A stretch of 64,000 bases of DNA, taken from positions 136,169,500 to 136,233,499 of the forward strand of contig CP092865.1 in NCBI GenBank assembly GCA_030710605.1, in the 5' to 3' direction. Shown one piece after another: positions 32,015 through 43,659 of this stretch. Under the pieces are notes generated by a model. The model did not search any database and was not told the origin of the DNA. It worked only from the letters and a program-made list of their open reading frames with translations. Source of the DNA: Cordylochernes scorpioides. Its lineage: Eukaryota; Arthropoda; Arachnida; Pseudoscorpiones; Chernetidae. Each line of letters starts with the position of its first letter. The first letter of the stretch is position 1. A program made the translations under genes and the position numbers.

Positions 32015-32059
32015 TTTTATTGGAAATATTAGAAAAATATATTATTATATTTTAGCACA

Positions 32060-33150
32060 TTCTATGGCTACTTTTCCGCGAGGATATCACGGGATTTTGG
32101 AACAGCGACCCTTTAAATTGCTACTTCTGCAATGTTGACATCCAAGAGAATTTGTCCCCTTTCTATTCCATTACCCATTCCTACACGAAAAGAGACAGGA
32201 AATTCGCGAAATTCTATAAAGAAGACAAACACCCCAATACTTGACCACCAGCTGCCCTACCCTCCATATCGTAAAAACTTGAACATCATCGACAGTGATC
32301 ATCAGAGGGGACAACACATATTGTTCCTTTGATAAATATCTACCCGGACGGCTCCAAAAGTGGCAGTAATAGCCTACGAAGGCGAAACATGACAGAAGAG
32401 TCTTTTCAGAATGGATGAAGACTGCTCCATATTCCAGGCAATAGCTATAGCAATCGTGGTGGCTTGTAAGTTAGCCTCAGAAACCAATAACACCGCACTC
32501 ATACACAGTGACAGTAAATCTCTCATTAAAGCCATTTCAAATCAACACCGAAATATCCCACTAGTAAACAAAATATTCACATAAGGCCCCTTTCTCCAAA
32601 TATATTTTTTCAATGGTTGAAAAGTAATGGAGCGAACGCTGCAGCCAAAATGTTCTCATTAAACAAATAACTACCAGTATACTATAATTTTCCAATTATC
32701 AAGTACAATAGAGAAATAAAAGAGAATATCAACGAGTCCTGAGAAACAAGGTACAGGATCTCAAGAGAGAAGAGGTCGCCATTTCAAAGAGCTTTCCCAA
32801 CCATTCAAGAACTTTGAAACAAAAGCTACTTCATAAACATGGGAGACCCCACCTCTCTGTCGAGCTACTGACATGGCACAGCATTCTTACACAGCACTTA
32901 AAAAGGATCAAAAAGGTAGAATATGACAACTGCCGACTCTCTGCCATGAACCCAAAGAAATATTTTATTATCTCATCCGGGAATGTACAAAGCTGGCAGT
33001 CCAAAGAGAAACCTTACATGTTATTCCTGACCGTGATAGGAAGATTACCAGATTCATGGAATGATCTTGTAATTTGTTAAGGAATCTGGAAAGTTACCAT
33101 CATCTTCATCAAAACGGCTTGCTTTTTCCTCAAATAACAGAATTCGCTAC
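32060..33150 (+). pseudogene. LINE ORF2 relic: RNase H and C-terminal zinc knuckle
   Basis: Successive plus-strand frames give YPDGSKSGS (start of RNase H), SIFQAIAIAIVVACKLASET, ALIHSDSKSLIKAI and a later CHEPKEIFYYLIRECTKL segment that resembles the C-terminal zinc knuckle of I/Jockey-type ORF2. Stops and frame slips are frequent. The wording differs from the LINE relics at 19.9 and 26.6 kb, so it is another family. Confidence 0.7.
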
Positions 33151-33179
33151 TACAAATAGCTCTCAAAATTTTGCCTTTC

Positions 33180-33936
33180 TCTTCTTCCTTTTTTCATCAT
33201 TTCTTCTTTTTCCCTCGCTCTGGTACTGTCGCTAGAGACCCGCTGGCAATTTTCCACCAAACTCTGCAGAGGTGACAGGAGCCATATTCATTGTACATAG
33301 TGTCGTGTATGTATTTGTGTATATATATGTAATATTGTTGCAAATGATCCTGTCGACGTATGGATAAACTGGCAGTCTTGTACGTGTGGCGAGTGTTGAT
33401 GTTTTTCCCATACGCGGACGACAAGAAACAGAGGCAGGGCTGGATGTTAGCACCGAGAGTGATCGGGGACAGTCCACGGGACAGAGGTAGAGGCCATGAC
33501 ACAAACTTGGATGCTTATCACCGAGTAACGGAGAGCACGACAGAGAGAGACATAAGCGGTCTGCCGATGGACACACTGTAGAACATACCGCCCTGACTCC
33601 CTGCTAAAAACTGTCCTGTTGACAGGGGTCGTCTATAAAAAACCCCATCTGGGCGTCGGCTATTTCCTCCCCTATGCCCGCAACTGCCACCAGCTGACCA
33701 CTCTTTGGCTATTTTTATTTTGACGACATCATTTTGAGTTTAAATACAAATAAGGGTGTGCAGGTTATACTAATAAAGCTATAGCATATATACAAAATAT
33801 GGGGTGGTAGCAAATAGGAACAGTTTACATTTTAATAGAAGGATATGATCTTATAAAGTATCGGCTCTAACTAATTGGAAGATATGTGAAATATACTAAA
33901 AGTGTCATTATTGTACAGTTTAAAATATACGATATA
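33180..33936. other. Unrecognised, moderately GC-rich, LTR-like signals
   Basis: CTATAAAAAACCCCATCTGG (about 33636) followed by AATAAAG (about 33772) resembles an LTR promoter and polyadenylation signal. Open frames on both strands at 33200-33580 have no recognisable domains. No LTR ends were found. Confidence 0.2.
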
Positions 33937-34494
33937 CTAGCGGACGTACCCGGCTTCGCCCGAGGTTTAACCCGAGTAAAGGTTTGTCTAGCGAACATTT
34001 GTGTTAAAACAATTCTCTAAAAACTTATAAAAAAAAGAAAGATATATTTTGATAATTTGAAACTCGTAAATTTGAATCTCTCGATAAAGTGAACATTTTT
34101 TCCAGGTCCCTGTGTGCCGTGTCATCCTGAATTTTGTCTTTCCTAATTTTCTACATTAGAAAATCATTGTTTTATCTAGTGAACATTTTTTCCCGTTTCA
34201 CATTGCCGTGTCATCCTGAGATAATCTTACTTTTGATAAATAATATTTAAGATAACAAACTTAGTGATAAGAAAACCTGTTATCATCGTCACAATGGGGG
34301 CGCTGCTTGCGAGTTAAATCTACAAATCTGCAAATAACTCTAAGGATATTCAAGATATTCATGAAATTATTTTTTAAAAACCTTCCCGGTGATATACCTA
34401 ATAATATCCCAAAATTTCACGGCGATTGGATGTATGGTTTTTGAATCTATAGAGTACAGACAAACAGACAGACATTCAATTTTATATATATAGA
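33937..34494 (-). mobile_element. Non-autonomous Helitron-like element, complete, 558 bp
   Basis: On the minus strand it begins TCTATATATATAAAATTGAA and a run of GTCTGTCTGTTTGTCTGT. It ends CGAAGCCGGGTACGTCCGCTAG followed by T. The 3' half matches 1-280 of this window in inverted orientation. No helicase coding. Confidence 0.72.
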
Positions 34495-34509
34495 TATATA
34501 ATTATCATT

Positions 34510-34640
34510 TCCTCCTCGCCCTTGATTAATCAAGAAATGGTATTTGGCTACTTCTGGAATAATTAAAATCAATGATTAGTTGATATTTATTCTGACAGCA
34601 CAAGCCATCAGCAACTTTTAGTGTCACGATATTACATATA
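34510..34640. repeat. Fragment of the palindromic repeat seen at 47715-47990
   Basis: CTTGATTAATCAAG, CTTCTGGAATAATTAAAA and CACAAGCCATCAGCAACTTT match the right half of 47715-47990. The two families share CTTGAT.TATCAAG and TTTGGC words with the hammerhead repeat, but no ribozyme core is present here. Confidence 0.5.
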
Positions 34641-34645
34641 CAATA

Positions 34646-35216
34646 TCTATATAGATAATACGCTAACAGAGTTTTCAGTTGTAAAATTTTAAGCAATCTT
34701 CTCTAAAGATACTCAACTATACATAGCTATCTCTATACCAAAATGTTCGGTATTTTTTACTTCGTCTGTCACACATTTTTATTGCTCAAATATTAGTAGT
34801 TATATTTGTTTTTTGAATTTATTCAATTTTCCAATCGTAGAATATTTGCTTTTAATTTTACTTTATTATCATTCAATTTCTTTAGTTTTAAAAACATGTG
34901 CGTTCAAATTATTGAATTTTAAAATTGTGCGTTTTCAAATTATTAAGAATCTTAAAATACTTTTTGCTTATACTCAAAATTTATTTTCTGGGGAAATTTT
35001 CCTTGGGAATCTACTCTGGATGCCCAGGATTTATCCGTGGTCGTATCTGCCCGAATGTATATACTTTGCTTAGAAAGTATTCTACCTTACTTGAAATGTT
35101 GCTTCTAAGAAATCAGAATATACCCATTGCAATTTTTAAGCCTCCATCTATACTCTTAATGTGTCCTCACAGGACCTTTGGGTAAACCCGGGGGGTTGCC
35201 CGGGTCACTCGGCTAG
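34646..35216 (+). mobile_element. Helitron-like element, 3' end clear, 5' end uncertain
   Basis: The 3' end GGTAAACCCGGGGGGTTGCC, CGGGTCACTCGGCTAG then T is the family signature. TCTATATAGATAAT at 34646 is a possible start. The interior is AT-rich with no coding. Confidence 0.5.
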
Positions 35217-35221
35217 TGCTA

Positions 35222-35615
35222 TATGCTATCATTTATTAAAATTATAAACCATTATAGACGCTTATGATTCTTTTAAAAATAAAACAATATCTACTGCCCT
35301 TACTGCAATGGAAAAATTAATGGTAGGGCCTATCTCATCAGTGGTGAACCCTCCCAGCGGTTTCGCCAGTTTAATTCACTATATTCACCACTGATGAGCC
35401 AGGCCCTCCCATTAATTTTTCCATTGCAGTAAGGGCATGGTGAATATAGTGAATTAAACTGGCGAAACCGCTGGGAGGGTTCGCCACTGGTCCTACCATT
35501 ACTTTTTCGATTGCAGTAAGGACAGTAGAAATTGTTTTATTTTTAAAAGAATCATATGTGTCTATAATAGTTTCGAATTTTCATAACAGATGGCGCGCTA
35601 ATGCATCATAATAAA
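35222..35615. repeat. Inverted-repeat MITE (CATTGCAGTAAGGG family), copy 3, compound
   Basis: Two nested palindromes share CTTACTGCAATGGAAAAATT and GCGAAACCGCTGGGAGGGTT words, and the right end has ATGGCGCGCTAATGCATC. It is longer than copies 1, 2 and 4, apparently through insertion of one copy into another. No coding. Confidence 0.6.
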
Positions 35616-35812
35616 TCATTTAGTTACTTACTGGTTAGGTTGGATTTAAGGATTTTCATCAATATATCCCTCAATCTCCAAAAATATTCCATGAAGCTAT
35701 GTACCTGATGCCACAAACAGCGATTTTACATATAAGCTATTAAAGTGCTATCTCAAAACTTAAAAATACCTTTTTTTCTCGATTTATTAAAAAAAAAAAA
35801 AAAAAAAAAAAA

Positions 35813-35885
35813 CGCCCGAGCAGGGGCTCGAACCCTGGACCGTTAGGTTAAAAGCCTAACGCTCTACCGACTGAGCTACCCGGGC
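35813..35885 (-). tRNA. tRNA-Lys (anticodon TTT)
   Basis: The minus strand folds into a standard 73-nt cloverleaf with acceptor GCCCGGG, A box TAGCTCAGTCGG, anticodon stem GTTAG/CTAAC around CTTTTAA and B box GGTTCGAGCCC. The discriminator is G. A very long T run directly after the 3' end serves as the polymerase III terminator. There is no intron. It is identical to the gene at 44481-44553. Confidence 0.97.
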
Positions 35886-36873
35886 ACATACATTGCTATA
35901 TGTGTAGACATAATCTACAACATATATTGAAAGGAGTTTTTAACCTGTAGGTCGAATGTTATTTATAAATAACAATAATCAAGAATTTACTCAAATAATA
36001 GAAACACAGAAATGTTTTTTATAAATACCATTATATCTAGAATTGGGTAGTTGGCGTTCAGCGCTCCAGGAACCTGGGTTATAAATATCTCTCTAGAATA
36101 TGCTCAAATAATAGAAACACTGAATAAACTCGGCAAAGGTGTTATTTAAATACAATAATCTATATTATACTCAAATAATAGAAACAGAAGAAACACAGAA
36201 AATGTTATTTAAATACCATAAACTAGAATATACTCAAATGATATAAACAGAAGAAACACAGCAAATGTTATCCAAACACAGAAAAATATAACTATATCCA
36301 AGTATCTGTGGTTAGTAAGTTTACAGAATAAGTTGTATCCTATCATACATTAGAAGTCGAAACTCAAAACTCAACGTTCTGATCAGAAATACTGCCGCTT
36401 TTATTTAAGCCACATTGATAATTCACTCCTCATATGTGCTAGCTCTTGGAGAATCAGTTTGTTAGTGGATCAATTATCCCTTGAAAGAATCAGTTCATAT
36501 CAGAAGAGATTTTTTCATCACTGATAATTTAGTCCATTAAAAGATCTAGTTCTTCTATCTTGTCGCGAGCTTCTCTCGTCCATCACTAATAAATATGTCT
36601 GTATGATTATCTTGGGATAGGTGTAAATTAGTTATATAGCAAATAATTTACAGCGAGACCCTTGGATACAACAATGGATATTTTTTTATAAAAAATGTTT
36701 AAAGTAGAAAGATGAATTGGATCAGGGTGTAGAAGAACATCTTTTTAACTTAATATTTCTGAATGCTCTCTGCAATCTATCGAAGAAATACCAACTAAAC
36801 TTTGATTTTTCCTTTCCACATAAAATTGGCCAAAATCTTTCTTTAACTGCCACGAAAAAGCTAATTAAGTTTC
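35886..36873. other. AT-rich, no gene recognised
   Basis: Short words (CTCAAATAATAGAAACA) recur four times between 35990 and 36260 at irregular spacing. A segment near 36046-36110 matches the reverse complement of about 28610-28665. Bases 36845-36878 hold one side of a split hammerhead-like core. Confidence 0.4.
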
Positions 36874-36878
36874 GGGCT

Positions 36879-37062
36879 TGTAAATATAAAAGTAATATTA
36901 AAGTCAAAAATAATCATTAGCCAAGTTGGCGCATATAAACAAAAGGAATAACCCCTTCATATACCTTGTTTTAGTTTGTAATATAATAAATACATTAAGT
37001 TTTAGTCTGCTTAATGTTGTTGTTAGTTTTTTAATTAACTACGAAGACAAGTTAATGTCACA
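36879..37062 (+). repeat. 5' LTR of family D
   Basis: TGTAAATATAAAAGTAATAT to GTTAATGTCACA, 184 bp. Near-identity with the 3' LTR at 38091-38274 indicates recent insertion. Confidence 0.92.
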
Positions 37063-37120
37063 TGGTGGCAGCGGTAATCGCATAAATTAATAATTAAAAT
37101 AATTTAGTGTTCGTGTCAAA

Positions 37121-37335
37121 ATGGCTGACCAATTCTTAAAGCCGCCTAAGCCTTTGGAGCAATCATCAAAAGAAGCATGGGACGAGTGGATAGAAGCATT
37201 TTTATGGTACGAAAAAGCTGTACAATTGGAAAAGAAACCACAAGAAGTCCAAGTAGCGATCTTTATGGCTTCGATTGGACAATTGGCCCAGAAAATTTAT
37301 AAAACGTTCAAGTTGAATGAAGGTGAAGAAAATTC
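37121..37335 (+). pseudogene. gag N-terminal fragment of family D
   Basis: The frame opens with MADQFLKPPKPLE at an ATG 58 bp after the LTR. It carries the start of a retrotransposon gag/capsid domain (YEKAVQLEKKPQEVQVAIFM). It is cut at about 37335, where sequence from the opposite strand begins. The open frame continues into that inverted DNA to 37663, but those residues are not gag. Confidence 0.75.
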
Positions 37336-37703
37336 ATCCGATTCCACCTCAGTATCTTCTACAAGGTTTACCACTCTTTCCCTTTTGGCAGTTTTGCATA
37401 ATTTTGAAAAATGGTTAGCCTTTTTACATTTATGGCATACTTTACCATATGCTGGGCATTTGTTTATTTCATGTTTAGCTCCACAACGTGTACAATTATT
37501 TATAAGTTTCTTAAAGCTTGTGGTATCTCTAGGATTAAAGGCTTTCTGTGAGAAATCTCTACTAATTTTTCTTTCGATTGTGGAAATGGATGGCTCACTT
37601 TCGTTCCTATCTTTAATTTCTCTTAGTTGTGTGTTAGCATTTTCAGCAGCTACTCATATTTGAATTGCTTTAGTTATATTGAGCCTCTGGCTCACCATGA
37701 AAG
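37336..37703 (-). pseudogene. Inverted gag segment with double zinc knuckle
   Basis: Read on the minus strand this piece encodes later gag: NANTQLREIKDRNE, then CTRCGAKHEINKC and CHKCKKANHFSKLC, two cysteine/histidine knuckles of the gypsy type, followed by an acidic tail. An in-frame TGA lies near the start of the segment. Its right edge (37679-37703) is an exact 25-bp inverted copy of 37816-37840 in the pol end. A strand switch during reverse transcription is the simplest explanation. Confidence 0.75.
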
Positions 37704-38071
37704 AGCGTGAAAGAGTTTGGACTCCTGCTACTGTAGTCAAGCAGTTTAGTCCTAGGTCATATGCAGTGAGATCTCAAGATAGGATATTGCGTCGTAATCA
37801 AGCCTTCTTGAGACCCTTTCATGGTGAGCCAGAGGCTCAAACTTCATCCATGGACTATCATAAGGAAATGGAGAACAATGGTCCTCCTCCACTTGAAAGT
37901 GAGCACCCATCACCCCCACCTGTGCCGACTCTCCTGGACAAGACTGACAAGGGACCCCACCCATCAACGGAGCCCATGGAGCCATCACAGACTTTACCGG
38001 CCACTGACCATCACCCTTTAAGAACAAAGTATGGACGCCTCATCAAGCCAGTCTCCCGGCTGAACCTTTGA
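37704..38071 (+). pseudogene. pol C-terminal fragment of family D
   Basis: The frame encodes VWTPATVVKQFSPRSYAVRS and ILRRNQAFLRPFHG. This is the post-integrase tail with a GPY-like, basic end found in many Ty3/gypsy pol proteins. A proline-rich linker and TKYGRLIKPVSRLNL follow, with a stop at 38069-38071. Protease, RT, RNase H and the catalytic integrase are all absent. Confidence 0.7.
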
Positions 38072-38090
38072 AGAAAAAAAAAAAGGGAGA

Positions 38091-38274
38091 TGTAAATATA
38101 AAAGTAATATTAAAGTCAATAATAATCATTAGCCAAGTTGGCGCATATAAACAAAAGGAATAACCCCTTCATATACCTTGTTTTAGTTTGTAATATAATA
38201 AATACATTAAGTTTTAGTCTGCTTAATGTTGTTGTTAGCTTTTTAATTAACTACGAAGACAAGTTAATGTCACA
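38091..38274 (+). repeat. 3' LTR of family D
   Basis: Direct copy of 36879-37062, ending in GTCACA with GGGCT directly after it. Confidence 0.92.
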
Positions 38275-38294
38275 GGGCTGTTGTCCCTCGTCAG
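38275..38294 (-). ncRNA. Half of a hammerhead-like core split by family D
   Basis: The minus strand reads CTGACGA, GGG, ACAACAG, CCC. The expected GAAAC continues on the far side of family D at 36869-36873. Discounting the element and one GGGCT copy, the two sides make a continuous core with a GGG/CCC stem II. Stem I pairing is poor, so it may have been inactive already. Confidence 0.4.
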
Positions 38295-40760
38295 CGTTAT
38301 TTCATCAAGCAGGTGAAAAAAAGCTCAACAAAAATTTGCTCTTTAAAAGTAAAAGAAATTGGAACATAGCGTGCGTACTGAAAAATTGGAATATTCCTTT
38401 TCCCAAGACCAAGAATATAAACGTATTTTCCCAACTGTCAAATCTTCTCACTATAATCCAAATATTCAAAAGAAAACTTCTAAACGCAACATGGATAATT
38501 TTCAAACAGAATCTATGCAAATTAATCGGGCACTATGCAAATTCCTAAAAAAAATAGAGCCTATATTGATTATGTTTAAAAAGCAAACATATAATTTTAT
38601 TTGTGATATATGAAAGCGATATAATGCTTCTTGAATTAATCCTATCAAGAGATGAACTCACCACCAATTTTTTATCTTGAAATAATATTTCGAAAAATAA
38701 TTCAAGAAATATATGCAACTAATATATTTGGTATTTATAATTATAATAAAGTCAATATATTAATGATATTAATTATTTATTTAAAGCGCCTATTATGGAA
38801 CAACATTTATATGCCTAGAGATTTTGCATTTAACCAAATTTGTATGAATATACGAATGAAAAGAGAAGAATCAATTGAAGCTTTTCAAATGATCTACATC
38901 ATATTTGAAAGAATATTTTAAGCTTCCATTGAGAAAAAAAAGTAAAATAAAAATTATCAGGATTATGTACTTCTGTTTTACCAAAGAAAATCTGATGGGA
39001 GCAAGTAACATCTATAATTATTAGTATTTTCATGTATTTATTTACATATTTTAATTACATATTTATCTGAACTTCAACGCGCTTCTTGATTCCCTTTTCA
39101 AACCGCCCGCTATCTTCAATGGTCATCTCTGGACGTGTTTCGCGCAAACAACACATTATTAAGATTTTACACACACACACACACACACACACGATCGTCA
39201 AAAGATAAATTCGTTTTGTTTTACATTTTATATATGCAAAGTGGTAATGCGACTTATGCAAATTCTGCTTTTGAATTTTGTCGATTCTTATCCATCGCAT
39301 TACATCAAAGAATGACTATATCGTCCGAGAAGTTGACGAAAATTATTTAAGCCACCAATCATCAATGGAACAGTTCCTCAAGACGCGAAGCTATGATAAA
39401 TTCCTTAAAGGATATCATTAACCAATTATTCCTTTTTTATGTCAAGATTTTGTCCTTTCTTCGCAGCCGCCTAAAAAGAGAACGAAATATTGGATTTTTA
39501 AAAATAATGAATAATTTTCTCTCTATCATGTTGAAATATTCCCCTTACAAACTTCCATATCAAAAACAGTATTTTCTCAATTATAATAACTTGATCTCTG
39601 GGAGTTAATGCCAATTCTTGAATCCTTCAGAACTTTTTCAAAGAAGATCCTTCCAAAGAATCCTCCAACCTCACGAATTAGCAATGCGTTCTTTGCAGCA
39701 TTCCAAAAAGGTAATCCAATCTCTGAAGAACATCGTAGAGGTAACTTAGAGATATAGACAAACGTTGTCATGTGTGTAGTATAGGTTTAACATCTCATAT
39801 TTCAGCCAGTTACTTATTTTAATAACAATGAGAGAATTCTCATTTATATGAACGGGATAGAGAACCACAGCCAGTCTCTTATTGAAGTTTTACTTTAATA
39901 ACAATCTTATTAGCGTATTATATTAGTATAGCTTTATATGGGGTTAGTAGATTTGCAGTAAAAATCTTTGATTTTCGACAGCCTAGGCCCGGAATCGAAT
40001 CCCGCATTGTAAACTTTTTTTTTCTGAAGGTAGTAAGTACAGTAGAAAAGAGTTGTGTAAAAAAAAAAAAAGAATCGCCCTAAAAGAGTTTCGTTACCTT
40101 ATAAGTAATATGGATCCTCAATAGTGAATATATTGCTCTGATAGTTTTCTCTATACTAAAACATTATACTCAATTACCCAGGCGCTAGAGAAACTCGTGG
40201 CTATCTATATCTAAAATTTCTTTGAATATCCCGGGTTCTTGGAGCGTCGAATGCCAAGATCCCGGGGAAAACACTAGAAAAATACAACACTATGGTTAGA
40301 AGAGAGGCTGCGAGCTTTTGGGGTTCTTCAACAGGCCATTTGAAACACGTCGCGTCTACCTTTGGTCTCTTCCAACAATGATATCCTGAGATTGCTTCTT
40401 TTACAACACTATGGATTTACTCAAAATAGACCACGTGGAAAATTGTTGGCAGTATATGTGCGCGGTATATATTTATTCAAACTCATTAGCTACATTATCT
40501 AGATTAAATATACTTAATCCATCTATATATATATATATATATGTTACAAACTATGTAAATCCAAAATGATTTGTTAAAGTTGAAAGTGCAGTCGTTAAGA
40601 ATATAATTAAAAAAGAGAAAATTAGTCTCAAGAAGTTTATTTTATGAACTCTTTGAGCAAAAGAATATATTAAATTTAAGTAAATATAGAATTTAACAAT
40701 TAATCCTATATCACAATTTACATATTTATAAAAATTATATCTAACTTACTTAACCTACTC
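38295..40760. other. No gene recognised
   Basis: Several short frames (38359-38613, 38652-38921, 39393-39608) are AT-driven and match nothing I know. A CA microsatellite lies at about 39169-39192. A GC-richer patch on the minus strand (about 39061-39140) encodes MTIEDSGRFEKGIKKRVEVQ just before a stop and an AATAAA. It could be a terminal exon, but I cannot support it further. A segment near 40215-40275 recurs at 28.6 and 36.1 kb. Confidence 0.25.
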
Positions 40761-40779
40761 TAAAAAACAAAAATATATA

Positions 40780-41125
40780 CTATTATTGTGCCTTCTACAA
40801 GCTTCGGTAAGCTTTTTAAGGCATAACTCATAGTTAGGTGTCTCCGAGCAACCCGCCGCAGAGGAGGGCCAAGGAGAGGGCTGGAGAGGCGACGGCGAGG
40901 CCGTGGGCGCCCCGGGGGAGAAGAGGGCTAGTGCACGCCGTTTTGAGGGAACCAAGGCAGCGCCAAGCACAACTAAAGCGCTGCAGGCTTCAAAAATAGT
41001 CAAGAAATCATTACGGGGATCAAGATCAGGCGATCGAGACCCAGATCTCAGGAGGTCTGGCTTTAATCTTCTAAAAAACAAAAACAATTCATTTATATAT
41101 TTAAGGTGGCGCCATCTGGTGGCCA
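40780..41125. other. GC-rich island, unassigned
   Basis: A sharp GC rise (about 40850-40960) in AT-rich DNA, with open frames on both strands that are probably composition effects. GGTGGCGCCATCTGGTGGCC lies at its right edge. It could be Helitron cargo or a first exon with CpG-rich promoter. Neither is demonstrated. From 41130 to 42100 the DNA is very AT-rich, with an AT microsatellite near 41226-41252. Confidence 0.25.
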
Positions 41126-41222
41126 AAGAATAACAGAGTTATTTTAGAAAGATGATTAAAATAAAATAATATTTACAAAGATTTATATTTATGACATTTC
41201 TATAAATTTTTAAAAATTTTAT

Positions 41223-41258
<36 letters not shown>

Positions 41259-42669
41259 CAAAGCAATAACGCGCCATCTATACATATAAAATGAAAGGAT
41301 TTAAAAGCATGAATGTTTCTTTTATACATAATACAATCCTTCTATGTAAATATAGTAATTTTTAAAATTAAGATTAAATAACACACACAATTTAATACTT
41401 TAAAACTTCAGTTATTATCGATATAGTAAAAATATTTATTTAAAACATTAATCCAAAACATAACGCCATGCATATCAATATAATAATTTTGATATTTAAA
41501 AAAAAACACGATATAAAATGTATAATTTAATTTATATTAGTTTATCATATAAAGCTTTTTTTTAAAAGACTAAAATATGCCATAATTACATTTTGATAAC
41601 TTATTTATTTATATATTTTCCTAATACAGTAATCAATATTTAAATAAACAACTACACGCTTATTAAAATATTTATATTAAAAAAAATAAAAACCCAAAGC
41701 ACACGATTCAATATTTATAATTTCAATTATATTCGAATATCATTTTAAATCTTTATTTTAAAACGCCCAATTCCCTTTTAATATCTAATTTGTTTACATG
41801 TTTTTAATTTAATAATCGCTTTATTATTCAATAAACCCACAGTTATATATAGCCATATAGCCAATTGAAGCATTAATAATAATAAAATCAAAACACTTTC
41901 GCATTTAATATTTTTTATAATCAATTTTACTTTATATTTTAACATTTAAATTATATCACATAAAAATATAATCTTCATTTTATGTCAATCCACCATTTAT
42001 TTAATTGTACCATAAATATTTTAATTGTTTTTAATTGATTAAAATAATCGAATGTATTCAAATGGTGAAATAAAGAAAAGATCCTTCTCGAAGTTTCCAC
42101 AGAGGGCAGGGTTGAAGTATGGCGTGATCGTAGCGAGCCAATAGGAGAACGCCATTTAGGTGTCGGCAGAGATTCGGGAGTCAGGCGCTGGTAATCAAAC
42201 AGTAAGGGGCTCGGTCGGTCGGTTACAGAAAAAGAACAATTATTTTAAATTTTTAAAAGTCGCAATAATTATCCCAGCTCACTCAAGTCATCCACCAGCA
42301 CACCTGGATCGACGCGGCACCAATTTTTATCAACAAAACTAAACGACCAAAAGATTGACGACCAACCCTAACGTCGTCTGATTACCGAGCCGAGATCCTA
42401 TCGAATCTCTGCCACAACCTCGATTGATCCACCATTTTTCCCCGACTTCTGTAGACACTTCTGGAACCCAGGATATGGTTTTACTTTTAAAAGAGTAGTT
42501 ATTCTCATCATTGCCTAGTGCGGGGAAAAACATCACCATCTATCCCATACAACGGTCCTCCTACCACTCGCCAGTCGCGACTGCACAAAAATACCATCCA
42601 GCGAGTGTCGGCTTGCTCCACCCCCATAAAGAAGAACCCAGAAGAGGGATAAATTACTAGATATATATA

Positions 42670-43431
42670 TGGTAATTTAAACCAACAACCCCATATTGTA
42701 TATAACTTATAACAAGATTTTCATGTTGTATAATAGAAACACATCTGTAAATGATTATACGAAAGATTGACATGTGTCATTACATCATCATATGTATTGT
42801 ACTTTGTACAAACTGAGGATAAATAAATAAAACTCTGTAATAGATTAAGAGTTGAACTAAAGAGATAGAAGTCAAAAACGTCTAAATTCGAGATAGATGG
42901 AAGTCATAAAACAACAAGGTCTGAAGATAGATTGGAAACTGTCAGGACGGCGCCAGTAGAATTTCACCAGACGATCCACGCCCCTGTCTTAACCTATAAA
43001 TCCAGTCACTTTACAGTCACTTGACAGTCACTTCACCATCTGCGTGAGCCCTCGTCGGTTGTACCCCAGGTCTACCTCATCCACCATGTAGTCAGTAAGA
43101 ACTCTTCTATCTCCATCTTTCGCTCCTAGCTCAACTTTTATCTGTTCACGGAACTTTCTTAGTGCAACTGTGTCTTCGCTTTTTGTATGGACATTCCCAA
43201 GCTTTCCACTCTGCCTCGACCACGACTGCCTATACTCTGTGAGAACTTTTAAAGGTCTTACAAGGTGCAGAGAGGTACTGGAAAACTCCCCGTCCTGACT
43301 GTTCCTCTAGGTCAACACAGTATAGGAAGAGTTACAGGGACTCACACCATAGTTTAAGTCGACTGGATACCTCATCACATATTTAGTCGACAGGATTCTA
43401 CAAGAGGCTACCAGGATCTCACTTCATTACA
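42670..43431 (+). mobile_element. Candidate solo LTR (family F), TATA flanks
   Basis: It would run from TGGTAATTTAAACC to CACTTCATTACA, with TATA on both sides (42666-42669, 43432-43435). An AATAAATAAA signal lies at about 42819. No second copy exists in the window to confirm the ends, and TATA in AT-rich DNA is weak evidence. Confidence 0.35.
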
Positions 43432-43445
43432 TATATATATTTTTT

Positions 43446-43650
43446 TGACGTGTATGATTCTTTTAAAATAATCATTTTTACTACTGTCCTTACTGCAATG
43501 ATAAAATAATGGGAGGGACTGACTCATCTGTGGTGAACCCTCCCATTATTTTATCATTGCAGTAAGGGGCCAGTAGAAATTATTTATTTTAAAAAGAATC
43601 ATACACGTCAAAAATAGGTCAAATTTCTTATAACAAATGTCACGCTCATT
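43446..43650. repeat. Inverted-repeat MITE (CATTGCAGTAAGGG family), copy 4
   Basis: GACGTGTATGATTCTTTTAA and TAAAAAGAATCATACACGTC form the arms, and CCTTACTGCAATGATAAAAT with its complement the inner arms. It is nearly a perfect hairpin. Confidence 0.65.
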
Positions 43651-43659
43651 CATCATATA

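Larger units (their letters stand above)
36879..38274 (+). mobile_element. LTR retrotransposon, family D: short, scrambled, non-autonomous
   Basis: Two 184-bp LTRs (36879-37062 and 38091-38274) differ at about two positions. GGGCT lies directly outside both (36874-36878, 38275-38279), a clean 5-bp target duplication. After the 5' LTR comes TGGTGGCAGCGG, a primer-binding-site-like word, and AAAGGGAGA precedes the 3' LTR. The interior is only about 1 kb: gag start, an inverted gag piece, then the pol end. It therefore inserted as an already rearranged copy, using another element's enzymes. Confidence 0.92.

Noticed and set aside
35391-35410. CTGATGAG in the MITE at 35.2-35.6 kb as a further hammerhead
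   Set aside because: No GAAA box or flanking stems at the required spacing.
39061-39140. Terminal exon of a host gene on the minus strand
   Set aside because: Only about 23 codons with a nearby AATAAA; no recognisable protein or upstream exon to support it.
40755-41126. Protein-coding gene on either strand in the GC island
   Set aside because: Both strands are open because of composition; no conserved motif, splice pattern or start context could be supported.
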